Source of the DNA: Immundisolibacteraceae bacterium
GTDB lineage: Bacteria > Pseudomonadota > Gammaproteobacteria > Immundisolibacterales > Immundisolibacteraceae
DNA: 15,001 bases
Direction of reading: 5' to 3'
Assembly: GCA_019090185.1 (NCBI GenBank)
Contig: JAHRWJ010000225.1
Location: forward strand, 1-15,001
Shown here: piece after piece, positions 14,821 through 15,001 of the stretch
Position numbering within the stretch: the stretch's first letter is position 1
How the letters are laid out: each line of letters begins with the position of its first letter
The notes under the pieces: generated by a model
Databases searched by the model: none
What the model was told of the DNA's origin: nothing
What the model saw: the letters and a program-made list of their open reading frames with translations, nothing else
Made by a program: the position numbers and the translations under genes

Positions 14821-15001
14821 ACGCTCAGCGGCTGGCTAGAAAAACAGAAGGTGGATTCAGTCATTGCCTGTATGGAGTCAACCGGTATTTACGGTGAAGC
14901 CCTGAGTGAGTATCTGTTTGATCAGGGCCACGCGGTGAGTGTGGTAAACCCCAGTCAAATCAAAAGCTTTGGCCAAAGTGAGATGGTCAGGGTAAAGACC
15001 G
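14821..15001 (+). pseudogene. IS110-family transposase fragment (5' truncated, 3' off the window)
   Basis: The plus-strand frame after the TAG at 14818 reads SGWLEKQKVDSVIACMEST, then GIYGEALSEYLFDQGHAVSV and VNPSQIKSFGQSEMVRVKT. This is the IS110-family RuvC-like (DEDD) transposase pattern: the CMExTGxY block with the catalytic Glu, followed by VVNPxQIKxFGxSExxRxKT. The start of the domain, a GIDVSK-like strand with the first catalytic Asp, is absent. The stop codon and unrelated sequence precede it, and no usable ATG lies in frame after the stop; GTG at 14851 is too late. This looks like a decayed or deleted left part. Whether the rest is intact lies beyond the window. IS110 elements lack classic terminal inverted repeats, so the element end cannot be placed here. 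Confidence 0.8.

Overview
This is a chromosomal flagellar and chemotaxis locus from a gammaproteobacterium. Every flagellar gene lies on the minus strand, so transcription runs from high to low coordinates. The order fliL-fliM-fliN-fliO-fliP-fliQ-fliR-flhB-flhA-flhF-flhG-fliA-cheY-cheZ-cheA is that of the Pseudomonas/Vibrio/Shewanella type of polar-flagellum cluster. The presence of FlhF and FlhG (polar placement and number control), a CheZ phosphatase and a sigma-54 (-24/-12) promoter fits that group. Base composition is moderate and even along the locus. I cannot name the genus.

Right end (14640-15001): a 5'-truncated IS110-family transposase fragment on the plus strand runs off the window, next to tadA (tRNA adenosine deaminase, minus strand). 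fliK, which often precedes fliL in this cluster type, is not here; tadA occupies that place, so this looks like a cluster boundary. Between tadA and fliL (13928-14156) lies an AT-rich non-coding stretch ending in a clear sigma-54 promoter (13911-13926).

Centre (5997-13873): fliL, the switch genes fliM and fliN, and the export-gate genes fliO, fliP, fliQ, fliR, flhB and flhA form one tight operon with many ATGA/TAATG overlaps. The exceptions are a 109-base fliM-fliN gap holding a strong inverted repeat, and two short gaps (fliP-fliQ, fliQ-fliR). Each of these short gaps is spanned by a 19-codon mini-ORF whose ends overlap the flanking genes.

Left (1-5906): flhF, flhG and fliA overlap or nearly overlap. 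They are followed by cheY, cheZ and cheA, and cheA runs off the left edge after 633 codons. FlhF/FlhG set pole and number, FliA (sigma-28) drives late genes, and CheA-CheY-CheZ signal to FliM/FliN.

I see no wholly new system. The points most worth a second look are: three copies of a FliM/CheZ-like (CheY-docking-like) peptide in the CheA linker, where no P2 domain is evident; an altered G4 motif in FlhF (SHLD instead of TKLD); NPDH instead of NPTH at the FlhB autocleavage site; and the bridging mini-ORFs.
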